Shown here piece after piece: positions 51,996 through 60,868 of a DNA stretch of 64,000 nucleotides. Position 1 is the first letter of the stretch. Each line of letters begins with the position of its first letter. The stretch is from contig NZ_CP060635.1 of assembly GCF_014337215.1 (NCBI RefSeq), positions 3,295,501 to 3,359,500 on the forward strand. Reading direction: 5' to 3'. This DNA is from Wansuia hejianensis (GTDB taxonomy: Bacteria; Bacillota; Clostridia; Lachnospirales; Lachnospiraceae). The position numbers were made by a program, and so were the translations under genes. Under the pieces are notes generated by a model that ran no database searches, was not told the DNA's origin, and saw nothing but the letters and a program-made list of their open reading frames with translations.

Positions 51996-52769
51996 ATGGA
52001 TGCATATGGAAGCTTTGCGATGGTCTATGATTTGTTTATGGATAATGTGGATTATGATGGCTGGAGTGATTATCTGAGAAAACTACTGCGCAGGTATGGA
52101 GTCGAGGATGGGCTTATTCTGGAACTGGGGTGTGGGACCGGAAGTATGACTGAGCGGCTGGCGGAGGCGGGATTCGATATGATTGGGGTGGATTGTTCCG
52201 GAGAGATGCTGGAGATCGCCCAGGAGAAGAAATGTGAATCGGGACTGGATATTTTGTATCTGGAGCAGGATATGCGGGAATTTGAACTGTATGGGACTGT
52301 GCGGGCAGTGGTGAGCGTCTGCGACAGCCTGAATTATATCCTGGAGGATGAGGAACTTGTGAAGGTGTTCCGGTTGGTGAATAATTACCTGGATCCGGGC
52401 GGGATTTTTCTGTTTGACCTGAATACGATTGATAAGTACAGGAAGATTGGGGACACTACGATTGCGGAAAACAGAGAGGAAGGCAGTTTCATCTGGGATA
52501 ATTATTATGATGAGGATGAGGATATAAACGAATACCAGTTGACCATATTCCTGAGAGAAGGGGACGGTGACCTTTACAGAAAATATGAAGAGGTGCATTA
52601 TCAAAGGGGCTATGAGCTGGAACGGATCAAAGAACTTCTGAAAGAGGCAGGCCTGGAATTCCTGGATGCTTTTGAAGCTTTTACAGAACACGCGCCGGAC
52701 GGAGCCAGCGAGAGGATATATATCGCGGCCAGGGAGCAGGGGAAAAATTTGCAAAATCGCTCAGATTAA
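51996..52769 (+). CDS. SAM-dependent class I methyltransferase
   Basis: 257 residues with motif I ILELGCGTGSMTERLAEAGF and following acidic end (IGVDCSGEMLEIA), typical of small-molecule methyltransferases. Substrate unknown. The start has a GGGAGG site. 83 bp upstream of hslO in the same direction. Confidence 0.9.
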   Translation: MDAYGSFAMVYDLFMDNVDYDGWSDYLRKLLRRYGVEDGLILELGCGTGSMTERLAEAGFDMIGVDCSGEMLEIAQEKKCESGLDILYLEQDMREFELYGTVRAVVSVCDSLNYILEDEELVKVFRLVNNYLDPGGIFLFDLNTIDKYRKIGDTTIAENREEGSFIWDNYYDEDEDINEYQLTIFLREGDGDLYRKYEEVHYQRGYELERIKELLKEAGLEFLDAFEAFTEHAPDGASERIYIAAREQGKNLQNRSD

Positions 52770-52852
52770 GGTAAACTGATATATGATAGTCAGGTACTGC
52801 AGAATACCCTGAAGATACTCTGGAGTATAGGTTGAGAAATGGAGAATGACAG

Positions 52853-53749
52853 ATGGATTACATTGTAAGAGCGACGGCCGCAGGCGGACAGATCCGGGCT
52901 TTTGCGGCAACAGCGAGAGGGTTGGCTGAGAAGGCCAGGGCTTTGCATAATACCAGTCCTGTGGCGACGGCAGCCCTGGGAAGGCTTTTGACGGCCGGAG
53001 CCATGATGGGCGTTATGATGAAAGGCGACAAGGATATACTGACCTTGCAGATAAAAGGGAATGGGCCGCTGCATGGGATTACAGTGACGGCAGATTCCAA
53101 AGGCCGGGTGAAAGGATTTGTAGACAATCCGGAGGTCCTGATCCATGCCAATGAGCTGGGAAAGCTGGACGTGAGTGGTGCCATTGGTGCAGGTTATCTG
53201 ACCGTTATAAAGGATCTGGGGCTGAAGGAGCCTTATTCGGGACAGATAGAGCTTCAGACCGGGGAGATCGGGGATGACCTGACTTATTATTTCGCGGTCA
53301 GCGAGCAGGTACCCTCTTCTGTGGGCCTGGGAGTTCTGATGGAGAAGAATAATACCGTGAAGCAGGCTGGTGGCTTCATCGTACAGTTAATGCCGGGGAC
53401 TTCAGAGGAAGTGATTGAAAAGCTGGAGATGAACCTCTCACAGGTCACTTCTGTAACGCGGATGCTGGAGGCGGGATACACGCCGGAACAGCTTCTGGAG
53501 CAGCTGCTGCAGGGGATGGAACCGGAAATACTGGATACCATACCGGCTGAGTTTTACTGTAACTGCAGCAGAGACAGGATGGCCAGAGCACTGATCAGCA
53601 TAGGGGCCAAGGAATTGCAGCGGCTGATTGATGAGGGAGAACCCATTGAGTTGAAGTGCCATTTCTGTGGCAGCGCGCATACATTTTTAATTCCTGAAAT
53701 CAGGGATTTCCTCGACGCTGCAGGCGGAGAAGTGAAGCCTGAGAGATAA
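52853..53749 (+). CDS. hslO: Redox-regulated chaperone Hsp33
   Basis: 298 residues with the C-terminal zinc centre CNCS ... CHFC (C-x-C-x27-C-x2-C, residues about 234-268). Oxidation releases zinc and activates the holdase. Start has no strong site but GGAGAATGACAG lies upstream. Confidence 0.96.
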   Translation: MDYIVRATAAGGQIRAFAATARGLAEKARALHNTSPVATAALGRLLTAGAMMGVMMKGDKDILTLQIKGNGPLHGITVTADSKGRVKGFVDNPEVLIHANELGKLDVSGAIGAGYLTVIKDLGLKEPYSGQIELQTGEIGDDLTYYFAVSEQVPSSVGLGVLMEKNNTVKQAGGFIVQLMPGTSEEVIEKLEMNLSQVTSVTRMLEAGYTPEQLLEQLLQGMEPEILDTIPAEFYCNCSRDRMARALISIGAKELQRLIDEGEPIELKCHFCGSAHTFLIPEIRDFLDAAGGEVKPER

Positions 53750-53826
53750 AAAAGATAGCTCCGGCAGCCGCTGGCAGCGGTAGGATTACGGAAAATAGCG
53801 GCGGCAGCCAGATAGGAAGGATTGAG

Positions 53827-55755
53827 ATGAAACAGGGATTTATAAAGGTTGCAGCAGCCACGCCTAAGATTCTCGTGGCTGATTGTGTGGAAAATGCCGG
53901 ATTAATTGTGGAAGAGATCCGGAAGATGGAGAATCAGGGTGCAAAGATCATGGTGCTGCCCGAACTGTGCATGTCCGGTTATACCTGTAGCGACCTGTTC
54001 TGGCAGGGACGGCTTTTAGATGAGGCCAGGGAAGGGCTCAGGCTGGTTTTGAGGGAGACCCGCGGGGTGGATGCGCTTATTTTTACAGGCCTGCCGCTGG
54101 AACATGGGGGAAAGCTCTATAATGCTGCGGCTGTTCTGAACAGGGGCCGTCTGCTGGGGGTGATTCCGAAGAAATATCTTCCCAATTATAATGAATTTTA
54201 TGAATTGCGCCATTTTACGCCTGGTGAAGAGCGCGTGGAATGGATGGAGTGGGACGGCGAAAAGGTTCCTTTCGGCATGAATTTACTGTTTGCCTGCAGC
54301 ATGATGCCACATCTGGTTGTGGCTGCGGAGATCTGTGAAGACCTTTGGGCGCCGGCTCCGCCGAGCGTGGCGCATGCGCTGGCCGGAGCTACGGTGATTG
54401 CCAATCTGTCGGCAAGTGACGAGATGACGGGGAAGGATGCTTACAGGAAGAATCTGGTGGCATCACAGTCGGCCAGGCTGATCTGCGGCTATATTTACGC
54501 GAGCGCCGGAGAGGGGGAGTCTTCTACAGATCTGGTGTTCGGAGGCCAGAACCTGATTGCGGAAAACGGAACGGTTATGAAGGAATCCAGACGTTTTGCC
54601 AATGAGATGATCTGCAGTGAGCTGGATGTGGACCGTCTGATCAGCGAACGCCGCAGGATGACTACCTATCCGGCCGCGGACAGGGAGCGTTATGTGACAG
54701 TTCCTTTTGAGCTGGAGATGGTTGAGACGGAACTGACCCGGTATTTTGATCCCAGGCCCTTTGTGCCTTCTGACAGAGCGAACAGGGACAAACGGTGCGA
54801 TGAGATTCTGAGCATTCAGGCGATGGGGCTTAAGAAGCGTCTGGAGCATACGCTCTGTAAAAGTGCAGTGATCGGCATATCCGGCGGGCTGGATTCGACG
54901 CTGGCTCTGCTGGTGACAGCCAGGGCTTTTGACTTGCTGGAGATTCCCAGGGAAAATATCACTGCGGTTACCATGCCTTGTTTTGGCACCACCGACAGAA
55001 CTTATCAGAATGCCTGCAGGCTGACACAGTGCCTGGGAGCCACGTTGAGAGAGATTGATATACGGGAGGCTGTGCAGGTGCATTTCCGGGATATCGGACA
55101 GGATATGGAGAAGCATGATGTGACTTATGAGAATGCCCAGGCCAGGGAGCGCACGCAGATTCTGATGGATATTGCCAATCAAACGGGAGGAATGGTGATC
55201 GGCACCGGCGACCTTTCTGAACTGGCCCTGGGCTGGGCGACCTATAACGGCGACCATATGTCCATGTATGCGGTGAATTGTTCTGTGCCAAAGACACTGG
55301 TGCGGCATCTGGTTCGATACTATGCGGATACCTGCGGAGATGGTGAGCTGGAGGAAATCCTCCTGGATGTGCTGGATACCCCGGTGAGTCCGGAGCTGCT
55401 GCCGCCGAAGGACGGTGTGATATCCCAGAAGACAGAGGAGCTGGTAGGACCTTATGAGCTCCATGACTTTTTCTTGTACTACATGCTGCGTGCAGGCTAT
55501 GCGCCGGCGAAGATCTACCGGGTAGCCCGGCTGGCTTTTCGGGGGGAATACGATGCAGAAACGGTCTTGAAATGGATGAAAAACTTCTACCGGAGGTTTT
55601 TTACCCAGCAGTTTAAACGTTCCTGCCTGCCGGACGGGCCCAAAGTAGGCTCTGTGGCCGTGTCTCCGCGAGGGGATCTGCGGATGCCCAGCGACGGATG
55701 TGTCAGAATCTGGATGGATCAGATGGAAGCGCTTGAAGCAACAATGGAAAAATAA
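53827..55755 (+). CDS. nadE: Glutamine-dependent NAD+ synthetase
   Basis: 642 residues: N-terminal nitrilase-type glutaminase (catalytic Glu, Lys, Cys; PELCMSGYTCSDLF; VAAEICEDLWAP has the Cys) and a C-terminal synthetase domain with the ATP loop SGGLDSTLAL. It makes NAD+ from NaAD. AGGA site upstream. Terminated by a strong hairpin. Confidence 0.96.
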   Translation: MKQGFIKVAAATPKILVADCVENAGLIVEEIRKMENQGAKIMVLPELCMSGYTCSDLFWQGRLLDEAREGLRLVLRETRGVDALIFTGLPLEHGGKLYNAAAVLNRGRLLGVIPKKYLPNYNEFYELRHFTPGEERVEWMEWDGEKVPFGMNLLFACSMMPHLVVAAEICEDLWAPAPPSVAHALAGATVIANLSASDEMTGKDAYRKNLVASQSARLICGYIYASAGEGESSTDLVFGGQNLIAENGTVMKESRRFANEMICSELDVDRLISERRRMTTYPAADRERYVTVPFELEMVETELTRYFDPRPFVPSDRANRDKRCDEILSIQAMGLKKRLEHTLCKSAVIGISGGLDSTLALLVTARAFDLLEIPRENITAVTMPCFGTTDRTYQNACRLTQCLGATLREIDIREAVQVHFRDIGQDMEKHDVTYENAQARERTQILMDIANQTGGMVIGTGDLSELALGWATYNGDHMSMYAVNCSVPKTLVRHLVRYYADTCGDGELEEILLDVLDTPVSPELLPPKDGVISQKTEELVGPYELHDFFLYYMLRAGYAPAKIYRVARLAFRGEYDAETVLKWMKNFYRRFFTQQFKRSCLPDGPKVGSVAVSPRGDLRMPSDGCVRIWMDQMEALEATMEK

Positions 55756-55802
55756 ACGTAAAAAAGCTGCCGTGAAATTTTATGGCAGCTTTTTTACGTT
55801 TA
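55753..55802. terminator. Bidirectional terminator between nadE and the Na/Pi symporter gene
   Basis: 19-bp perfect stem TAAACGTAAAAAAGCTGCC (55753-55771) with its complement (55784-55802), with T-rich ends on both strands. Confidence 0.93.
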
Positions 55803-55812
55803 TTTTTTAGCA

Positions 55813-57543
55813 CTATATGGAACGCTTCAGGCGTTCCTCCACTTCTGGATTCTTGTCGAGCAGAGCCGACAGGAAACGGGTCGCGCCTGTTCCGCGGCTC
55901 TTGTAGGACTGAACCAGGGTGAGACGCGCTTCTTTGGACAGGTGATCCGCGATACGTTCAAAATCCAATAATATATCGGTAAAAACGCAGCCTTCAGACA
56001 CAGAGCAAAGACCCTGCTTCAGGCGGTTCAGGTGTTCTTCGCGGCTGTGGGCACATTCACGGATGATTTCATGCTCCAGGGAAACAATCTTAAAAGCAAC
56101 CTTCGGGTCCTCTGTGTGGAAGCATTCGTCGGCCAGCTCCAGGATTTTGGCCATGCGCCCGTTGAGCACCTCAAGCTCCTTTCGGGCGTCCCCCGAGAAG
56201 GAATGCCCGGTTTCCCACAGACGCTTAAAGGAAACCACCATATGGTATATATGGTCGCTGATATTCTCATAGTTGGAAATCACATGCAGAAGCTGTGACA
56301 GCTCTTTACTTTCCGCTTCTGTCAGGCTTCGTGTGGAAAGCCTGGCGAGATAGGATTCAATCTCATCCTGATACCAGTCAACCTGTTCTTCAGCTTTATG
56401 TATGAGCTTTGCGGATTTGTCATTCCACTGGTCAAGCAGCCCGGCGGCGGCAGTAAAGGCTTCATTGGTAACATGTATGCACTCTATAGTCCGCTGGCGG
56501 CATTGTGCCAGAGCCAGGCTGGGGGTGGCCATAAGCCGTGTATCCAGAAGGGTTTCTTCCTGAACTGTACTTTCGCGGACAGTGATTCTCGCCAGTTTTT
56601 CCAGAAGCCTGGAGCATGGCAGGAGAATGGCCGCGCATGCAAACTTGTATCCGGAGTGGCAGATGGCGATTGTGACAGGGGTCGCTATCGCAGAAAGAAA
56701 GGGGAGCGCTCCTGCGGATCTGAGGATCATGTAGACGGGAAGGGCGATGAAAGCACCGATCACGTTGATATAAAGATCTACCACTGCAGTCCTTTTAGCG
56801 TTCTTGGAAGTACCCATGGAAGAAATCAGCACTGGTAATACCTGACCGATATTGATGCCCAGAATTAAGGGGATCACACTCTCGAAGGTGATTCCGCCCG
56901 CCAGCGCCAGTGCCTGAAGAACACCTACGGAAGCGGAGGAGCTCTGCATAATTCCTGCCATCAGGATTCCGACAGCCAATCCCAGGAAGGGATTGGTCAG
57001 AAGGTCAAACAGGCGCATGAATTCCGGGATCTGGCTGAGGCCGGACATGGAGCCGGACATGGTAGTCATGCCAAACATCAGGATAGAGAAGCCGAGTAAA
57101 ATGGCTCCCACGTCTCTTTTATGTTCTTTTGACTGAAATCGGTATAAAATGATTCCTATGAATGCCAGAATTGCTGTGAAAGAAGCAGGTTTTAATAACT
57201 GAATCAGGAAACTGGCGCCGTCAATGCTGGTGAGGCTGATCAGCCACGCCGTGACTGTGGTGCCCAGATTGGAGCCTATCATCAGAGGAACTGCCTGGCC
57301 GAGGGCCATCATGCCGGAGTTAACGAAGCTGACTGCCATGACGTTGGTTGCGGTAGAAGACTGGATGACCATTGTGACCAGAAGGCCAACCATAAATCCG
57401 CGCATGGGATTGGCTGTCATGCGGGTAAGAAAATTCTTCATCTGATTGCCGGCACATTTTTTCAGGGCTTCTCCCATATAAGTCATACCGAACAGAAAAA
57501 GTGCAATTCCCCCGATACAGGATAAAACATTAAAAAAATCCAT
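55813..57543 (-). CDS. Na+/phosphate symporter with PhoU-like C-terminal domain (NptA/YjbB type)
   Basis: 576 residues: two Na/Pi cotransporter repeats with the QSSTA motif (VTMVIQSSTATNVMAVSFVN; GIMQSSSASVGVLQ), then a PhoU-like helical region (about 345-550). It transports phosphate using sodium. GAGGAG upstream. A perfect 26-bp palindrome lies 50-75 bp upstream of the start, likely its operator. Confidence 0.93.
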   Translation of the reverse strand: MDFFNVLSCIGGIALFLFGMTYMGEALKKCAGNQMKNFLTRMTANPMRGFMVGLLVTMVIQSSTATNVMAVSFVNSGMMALGQAVPLMIGSNLGTTVTAWLISLTSIDGASFLIQLLKPASFTAILAFIGIILYRFQSKEHKRDVGAILLGFSILMFGMTTMSGSMSGLSQIPEFMRLFDLLTNPFLGLAVGILMAGIMQSSSASVGVLQALALAGGITFESVIPLILGINIGQVLPVLISSMGTSKNAKRTAVVDLYINVIGAFIALPVYMILRSAGALPFLSAIATPVTIAICHSGYKFACAAILLPCSRLLEKLARITVRESTVQEETLLDTRLMATPSLALAQCRQRTIECIHVTNEAFTAAAGLLDQWNDKSAKLIHKAEEQVDWYQDEIESYLARLSTRSLTEAESKELSQLLHVISNYENISDHIYHMVVSFKRLWETGHSFSGDARKELEVLNGRMAKILELADECFHTEDPKVAFKIVSLEHEIIRECAHSREEHLNRLKQGLCSVSEGCVFTDILLDFERIADHLSKEARLTLVQSYKSRGTGATRFLSALLDKNPEVEERLKRSI

Positions 57544-57593
57544 ACATGCTCCTCTCGTCCCAAGAAATTACCTAAGGGACCGATTGAGATTTA

Positions 57594-57619
57594 ACTTTAA
57601 CTTTACTTAAAGTTAAAGT
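57594..57619. promoter_or_regulatory. Perfect 26-bp palindrome before the Na/Pi symporter gene
   Basis: Arms ACTTTAACTTTA (57594-57605) and TAAAGTTAAAGT (57608-57619) around CT; within each arm TTTAACTTTA is itself repetitive. It lies between two divergent genes, nearer the symporter. Regulator unknown. Confidence 0.55.
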
Positions 57620-57768
57620 AATATTTATATTCTATAAAATCATACTTTTTTTCTGGGCTGTTGTCAATTTACCTTTTGATTTTTTTATAATTTCTTTTCA
57701 AATGAAAGGTTTTAGTATATCCTTATTTTAATAGCAAACAGATAATAACAAAAAGGGAGATTCCTTCT

Positions 57769-58800
57769 ATGTCAAACCAATATAAAATAATCGATGAAAG
57801 GAACTGGAAGCGTGCCATGCATTGCAAGGTATTCAGAAACAGCGTGGAACCGGCATTCTGTGTGACTTTTGAACTGGATATCACGCATTTCCTTGAAGCA
57901 GTGAAGCGGGACAAAATATCTTTTACCATGGCTATGATATTAGCGGTATCCAAATGTGCGAATGAAATAGAAGAATTCCGCTGCCGTTTTGTAGATGGAC
58001 AGCCTGTGCTGTTCGACCGGATCGATACGGCGTTTACCTATCTGGATAAAGAATCAGAGCTGTTTAAGGTTGTTCATGTGCCGATGGAGAAAACAATGGA
58101 AGCATATGCTGCAGCGGCGGCAAAAGCGGCTGAGGAACAGACAGAATATTTTACGGGTCCGCTGGGAAATGATGTGTTTCAGTTTTCGCCGATGCCATGG
58201 GTGACTTACACACACATTTCGCATACGAATTCCGGAAAAAAAGACAATGCAACTCCTCTGTTTGACTGGGGGAAGTATTTTGAAAGAGAGGGACGGATTC
58301 TTCTCCCATTCTCGGTACAGGCCCATCATTCCTTTGTGGACGGGCTTCATGTGGGCAAGCTGGCGGAGAAGCTGCAGCATTATCTGAATAAGTTGGGATA
58401 TGGAACAGATGCGGCTTTAACGCTGCAGGTTCTGGAGGAGCGGTTCACGGTTTGTAAAGCAGAAGATTTTTCACAATTGGACCTGAGTGGGGAATATTGC
58501 TTTACCGCCCGTACAGATGAAGAATATTCTGTCGTCTGTGAGAGCAGTAAGGTGCCTCCGAACATAACGGAGCGGGAAGACGGCTGGAGATGCCTCCGCA
58601 TGATGGGGCCGCTGGATTTCACGCTGACAGGAATACTGGCGAAGGTTTCTGCAATACTGGCCTCGGCCGGGATAGGGATATTTGCAGTGTCGACTTATAA
58701 TACAGATTATATTTTTACGAAGGGAGAAAACTTTGACCGTGCAATCAGGGCGCTGGGGGAAAAGGGATATAAAATCAGTATACCATGCAGGGGTATATGA
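57769..58800 (+). CDS. Chloramphenicol acetyltransferase-like protein fused to an ACT domain
   Basis: 343 residues in one uninterrupted frame. Residues 1-213 are a type A CAT fold with the active-site motif HHSFVDG (His186, His187; Asp191) and PFSVQ before it. Residues about 218-343 match an ACT domain of the CASTOR/ACT_7 kind (SGEYCFTARTDEEYSVVCES; LTGILAKVSAILASAGIGI, then STYNTDYIF). CATs act as trimers using acetyl-CoA; the ACT part would add small-ligand, often amino-acid, control. Resistance is possible but regulation suggests another substrate. GGGAGA upstream. Confidence 0.85.
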   Translation: MSNQYKIIDERNWKRAMHCKVFRNSVEPAFCVTFELDITHFLEAVKRDKISFTMAMILAVSKCANEIEEFRCRFVDGQPVLFDRIDTAFTYLDKESELFKVVHVPMEKTMEAYAAAAAKAAEEQTEYFTGPLGNDVFQFSPMPWVTYTHISHTNSGKKDNATPLFDWGKYFEREGRILLPFSVQAHHSFVDGLHVGKLAEKLQHYLNKLGYGTDAALTLQVLEERFTVCKAEDFSQLDLSGEYCFTARTDEEYSVVCESSKVPPNITEREDGWRCLRMMGPLDFTLTGILAKVSAILASAGIGIFAVSTYNTDYIFTKGENFDRAIRALGEKGYKISIPCRGI

Positions 58801-58830
58801 CAAAAGAGAAAAATAGGGGAAGGGGGTATC

Positions 58831-58869
58831 ATGAAGATTGCCGTGGAAGATATGGCGCCTGAACGGTAG
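58831..58869 (+). other. Possible 12-residue upstream open frame
   Basis: ATG at 58831 has a strong AGGGGG site and codes MKIAVEDMAPER then stop. It could be a gene remnant or a leader peptide; it lies 79 bp before the next start. Very little supports translation. Confidence 0.2.
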
Positions 58870-58947
58870 TCTCAATGATCCGGTAACTCGGCGTTTGGAG
58901 AATGATCGAAAACATAATGTTATTATGACCAGATGGGAGGCGGAATG

Positions 58948-60099
58948 ATGAAAAAGCTGAGTGAAATGAGCAATGAAGAGCTGTGGCAACTGTTCCCGAT
59001 CTTTCTGACGGAGCATCGGAAGGAGTGGAAGGACTGGTATGAGGAAGAGCATGCGTATCTGGAAAGGATATTGCCGCCGCAGCTGGTGAAGAATATCAGC
59101 CATGTCGGAAGTACATCCGTGGATACGATCCGGGCAAAGCCGATTGTGGACATCCTTCTGGAGGTCGTGCCGGACTGTGATTTCAGCCAAATTGAAGATA
59201 TGCTGGTCAGTCACGGGTATTTGTGCATGTCCCGTTCGGGGGACAGGTTTTCCTTTAATAAAGGCTATACGGAGAATGGGTTTGCAGAAAAGGTATACCA
59301 CCTTCACCTGCGGCGGGAAGGGGATCACGATGAGATCTTTTTCCGTGATTATCTGAGAAAGCATCCGGAGGCTGCCAGGGATTATGAGAAGCTGAAGCTC
59401 ACGCTGTGGAGGCGGTATGAGTATGACAGGGACAGCTATACGGAAGGGAAAACGGATTTTGTGAGAAAATATACCAGGCTTGCAAGGGAAGAGGCGAAAG
59501 GTTCATGCGCGGCTGTCATACGCCCGGCCCGTCTGAATGACGCGGAAACTCTGCTGGGGATATATGGGCCATACGTTCGGAATACCGCTATTTCTTTTGA
59601 ATATAAAGTTCCGGGTGCAGAGGAATTCCAGAAAAGGATGGGTAAGATTGTGCAAAAATACCCGTTCCTGGTGGTGGAAGAAGATAAAAATATAATTGGG
59701 TATGCATATGCGTCGCCGTTTCATGAGAGGGAAGCATATGGCTGGTCGGTGGAGACGTCGATCTATGTTAAGCAGGGATTTCACGGGTACGGCCACGGGA
59801 AACGGCTGTATCGGGAACTGGAAAGAATTCTTCAGAAACAGCATTACCTGAATATGTACGCCTGCCTCGCTTTTACGGATCAGGAAGATGAGTATCTGAC
59901 AAACGCAAGTAAAAGCTTTCATGAGTGCCTGGGATTCCGTACTGTCGGAAGATTCAGCCGGTGCGGATATAAATTTGGACGATGGTATGACATGATATGG
60001 ATGGAAAAAATGATTGGTGTACATGGGAAACTGCCGGATGTGGTACTTCCGCCTCAGGCTGAGTTGAGCAATGATAACGGCGGGGCGCACTGTATGTAA
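58948..60099 (+). CDS. GrpB-family nucleotidyltransferase-like protein fused to a GNAT acetyltransferase
   Basis: 383 residues. Residues 1-185 are GrpB-like (UPF0157; ISHVGSTSVDTIRAKPIVDI, then VYHLHLRREGD). Residues about 190-365 form a GNAT acetyltransferase of phosphinothricin/Pat type (IRPARLNDAETLLGIY, VETSIYVKQGFHGYGHGKRL with the acetyl-CoA loop, LGFRTVGRFSRCG). The ATG at 58948 has GGAGG with a 7-nt spacer; ATGs at 58933 and 58945 are in frame but badly spaced. Function and substrate unknown; fusion is real, as one frame spans both. Confidence 0.85.
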   Translation: MKKLSEMSNEELWQLFPIFLTEHRKEWKDWYEEEHAYLERILPPQLVKNISHVGSTSVDTIRAKPIVDILLEVVPDCDFSQIEDMLVSHGYLCMSRSGDRFSFNKGYTENGFAEKVYHLHLRREGDHDEIFFRDYLRKHPEAARDYEKLKLTLWRRYEYDRDSYTEGKTDFVRKYTRLAREEAKGSCAAVIRPARLNDAETLLGIYGPYVRNTAISFEYKVPGAEEFQKRMGKIVQKYPFLVVEEDKNIIGYAYASPFHEREAYGWSVETSIYVKQGFHGYGHGKRLYRELERILQKQHYLNMYACLAFTDQEDEYLTNASKSFHECLGFRTVGRFSRCGYKFGRWYDMIWMEKMIGVHGKLPDVVLPPQAELSNDNGGAHCM

Positions 60100-60160
60100 A
60101 CTGTTCCTGTTTTCGGAAGGGCAGAAGAAGTGTCCAGGTCTGGTTTCAGAAAAAGATGAA

Positions 60161-60208
60161 AGAGTCCGCCAGGGAGGAAGCTTGAGAGCTTCCCTTCTGG
60201 CAGACTCT
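60161..60208. terminator. Large hairpin between the GrpB-GNAT and anchored-protein genes
   Basis: AGAGTCCGCCAGGGAGGAAGCT (60161-60182 region) pairs with AGCTTCC...CTGGCAGACTCT (60187-60208), followed by TCTTTATT on the plus strand. Near 22-bp stem with a few mismatches. Confidence 0.75.
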
Positions 60209-60211
60209 TCT

Positions 60212-60667
60212 TTATTCTGCGCCTGTGCCGGCATCGGCTTTGGCAATTGCTGACTGAATCGCTTCCAGAAGTAGCATGGAGGTATATTTGTTCTCGTCAG
60301 AATAGGTTATGTTGTCTGTAGACTGGGAGAGATAAATCTGCTCTGCGATATCTTCGAGAGTAGGCTCCATCAGAGGATACATAACGGTAGCAGTCTCACT
60401 TAAGTTCACCAGTTCGATGGAATTGATATGATTCGCATCTACAGTGACCTGGACATCAAAGGAGTTGTCGTTCAGCTGAATCGTGGATGTATATACGCCG
60501 GGTATGTACAGGGTCTCTTCGGCCGGTTTGGCAGCAGTATCCTTTTTATCCTTTCCGCTGAACATGACAAAGACCAGGATGATCATTAATATGGCAAGCA
60601 CAAGAAAGATAGCAGTATAGACAACTTCTTTCATATGTAAAACGACAATTTTGGTTTTGGAACTCAT
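60212..60667 (-). CDS. Membrane-anchored FMN-binding-like protein
   Basis: 151 residues: an N-terminal transmembrane helix (VVYTAIFLVLAILMIILVFV), a short Lys/Asp linker, then a soluble domain (YIPGVYTSTIQLNDNSFDVQ, VTVDANHINSIELVNLSE) that resembles FMN-binding domains of RnfG/NqrC. The threonine needed for covalent FMN is not evident. It faces outside the membrane by topology. Function unknown. Confidence 0.7.
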   Translation of the reverse strand: MSSKTKIVVLHMKEVVYTAIFLVLAILMIILVFVMFSGKDKKDTAAKPAEETLYIPGVYTSTIQLNDNSFDVQVTVDANHINSIELVNLSETATVMYPLMEPTLEDIAEQIYLSQSTDNITYSDENKYTSMLLLEAIQSAIAKADAGTGAE

Positions 60668-60868
60668 GGGCGGTAGACTCCTTTTCGCGTTTTCTATATA
60701 TGATATGAGTCAGATACAGAAAGTATGACCATTTTGCAAAAAGAGTTTTGGAAGGAAGTCTTGCCGGTTTTTCAGCATATGGATGGGAAAACGGTTTTTC
60801 TGCCTGCCTGTTTATGGTACAATGGAAGAGTAATTGTGAACAGTTTTTGGGAAGGCAGGAGAATTAAT

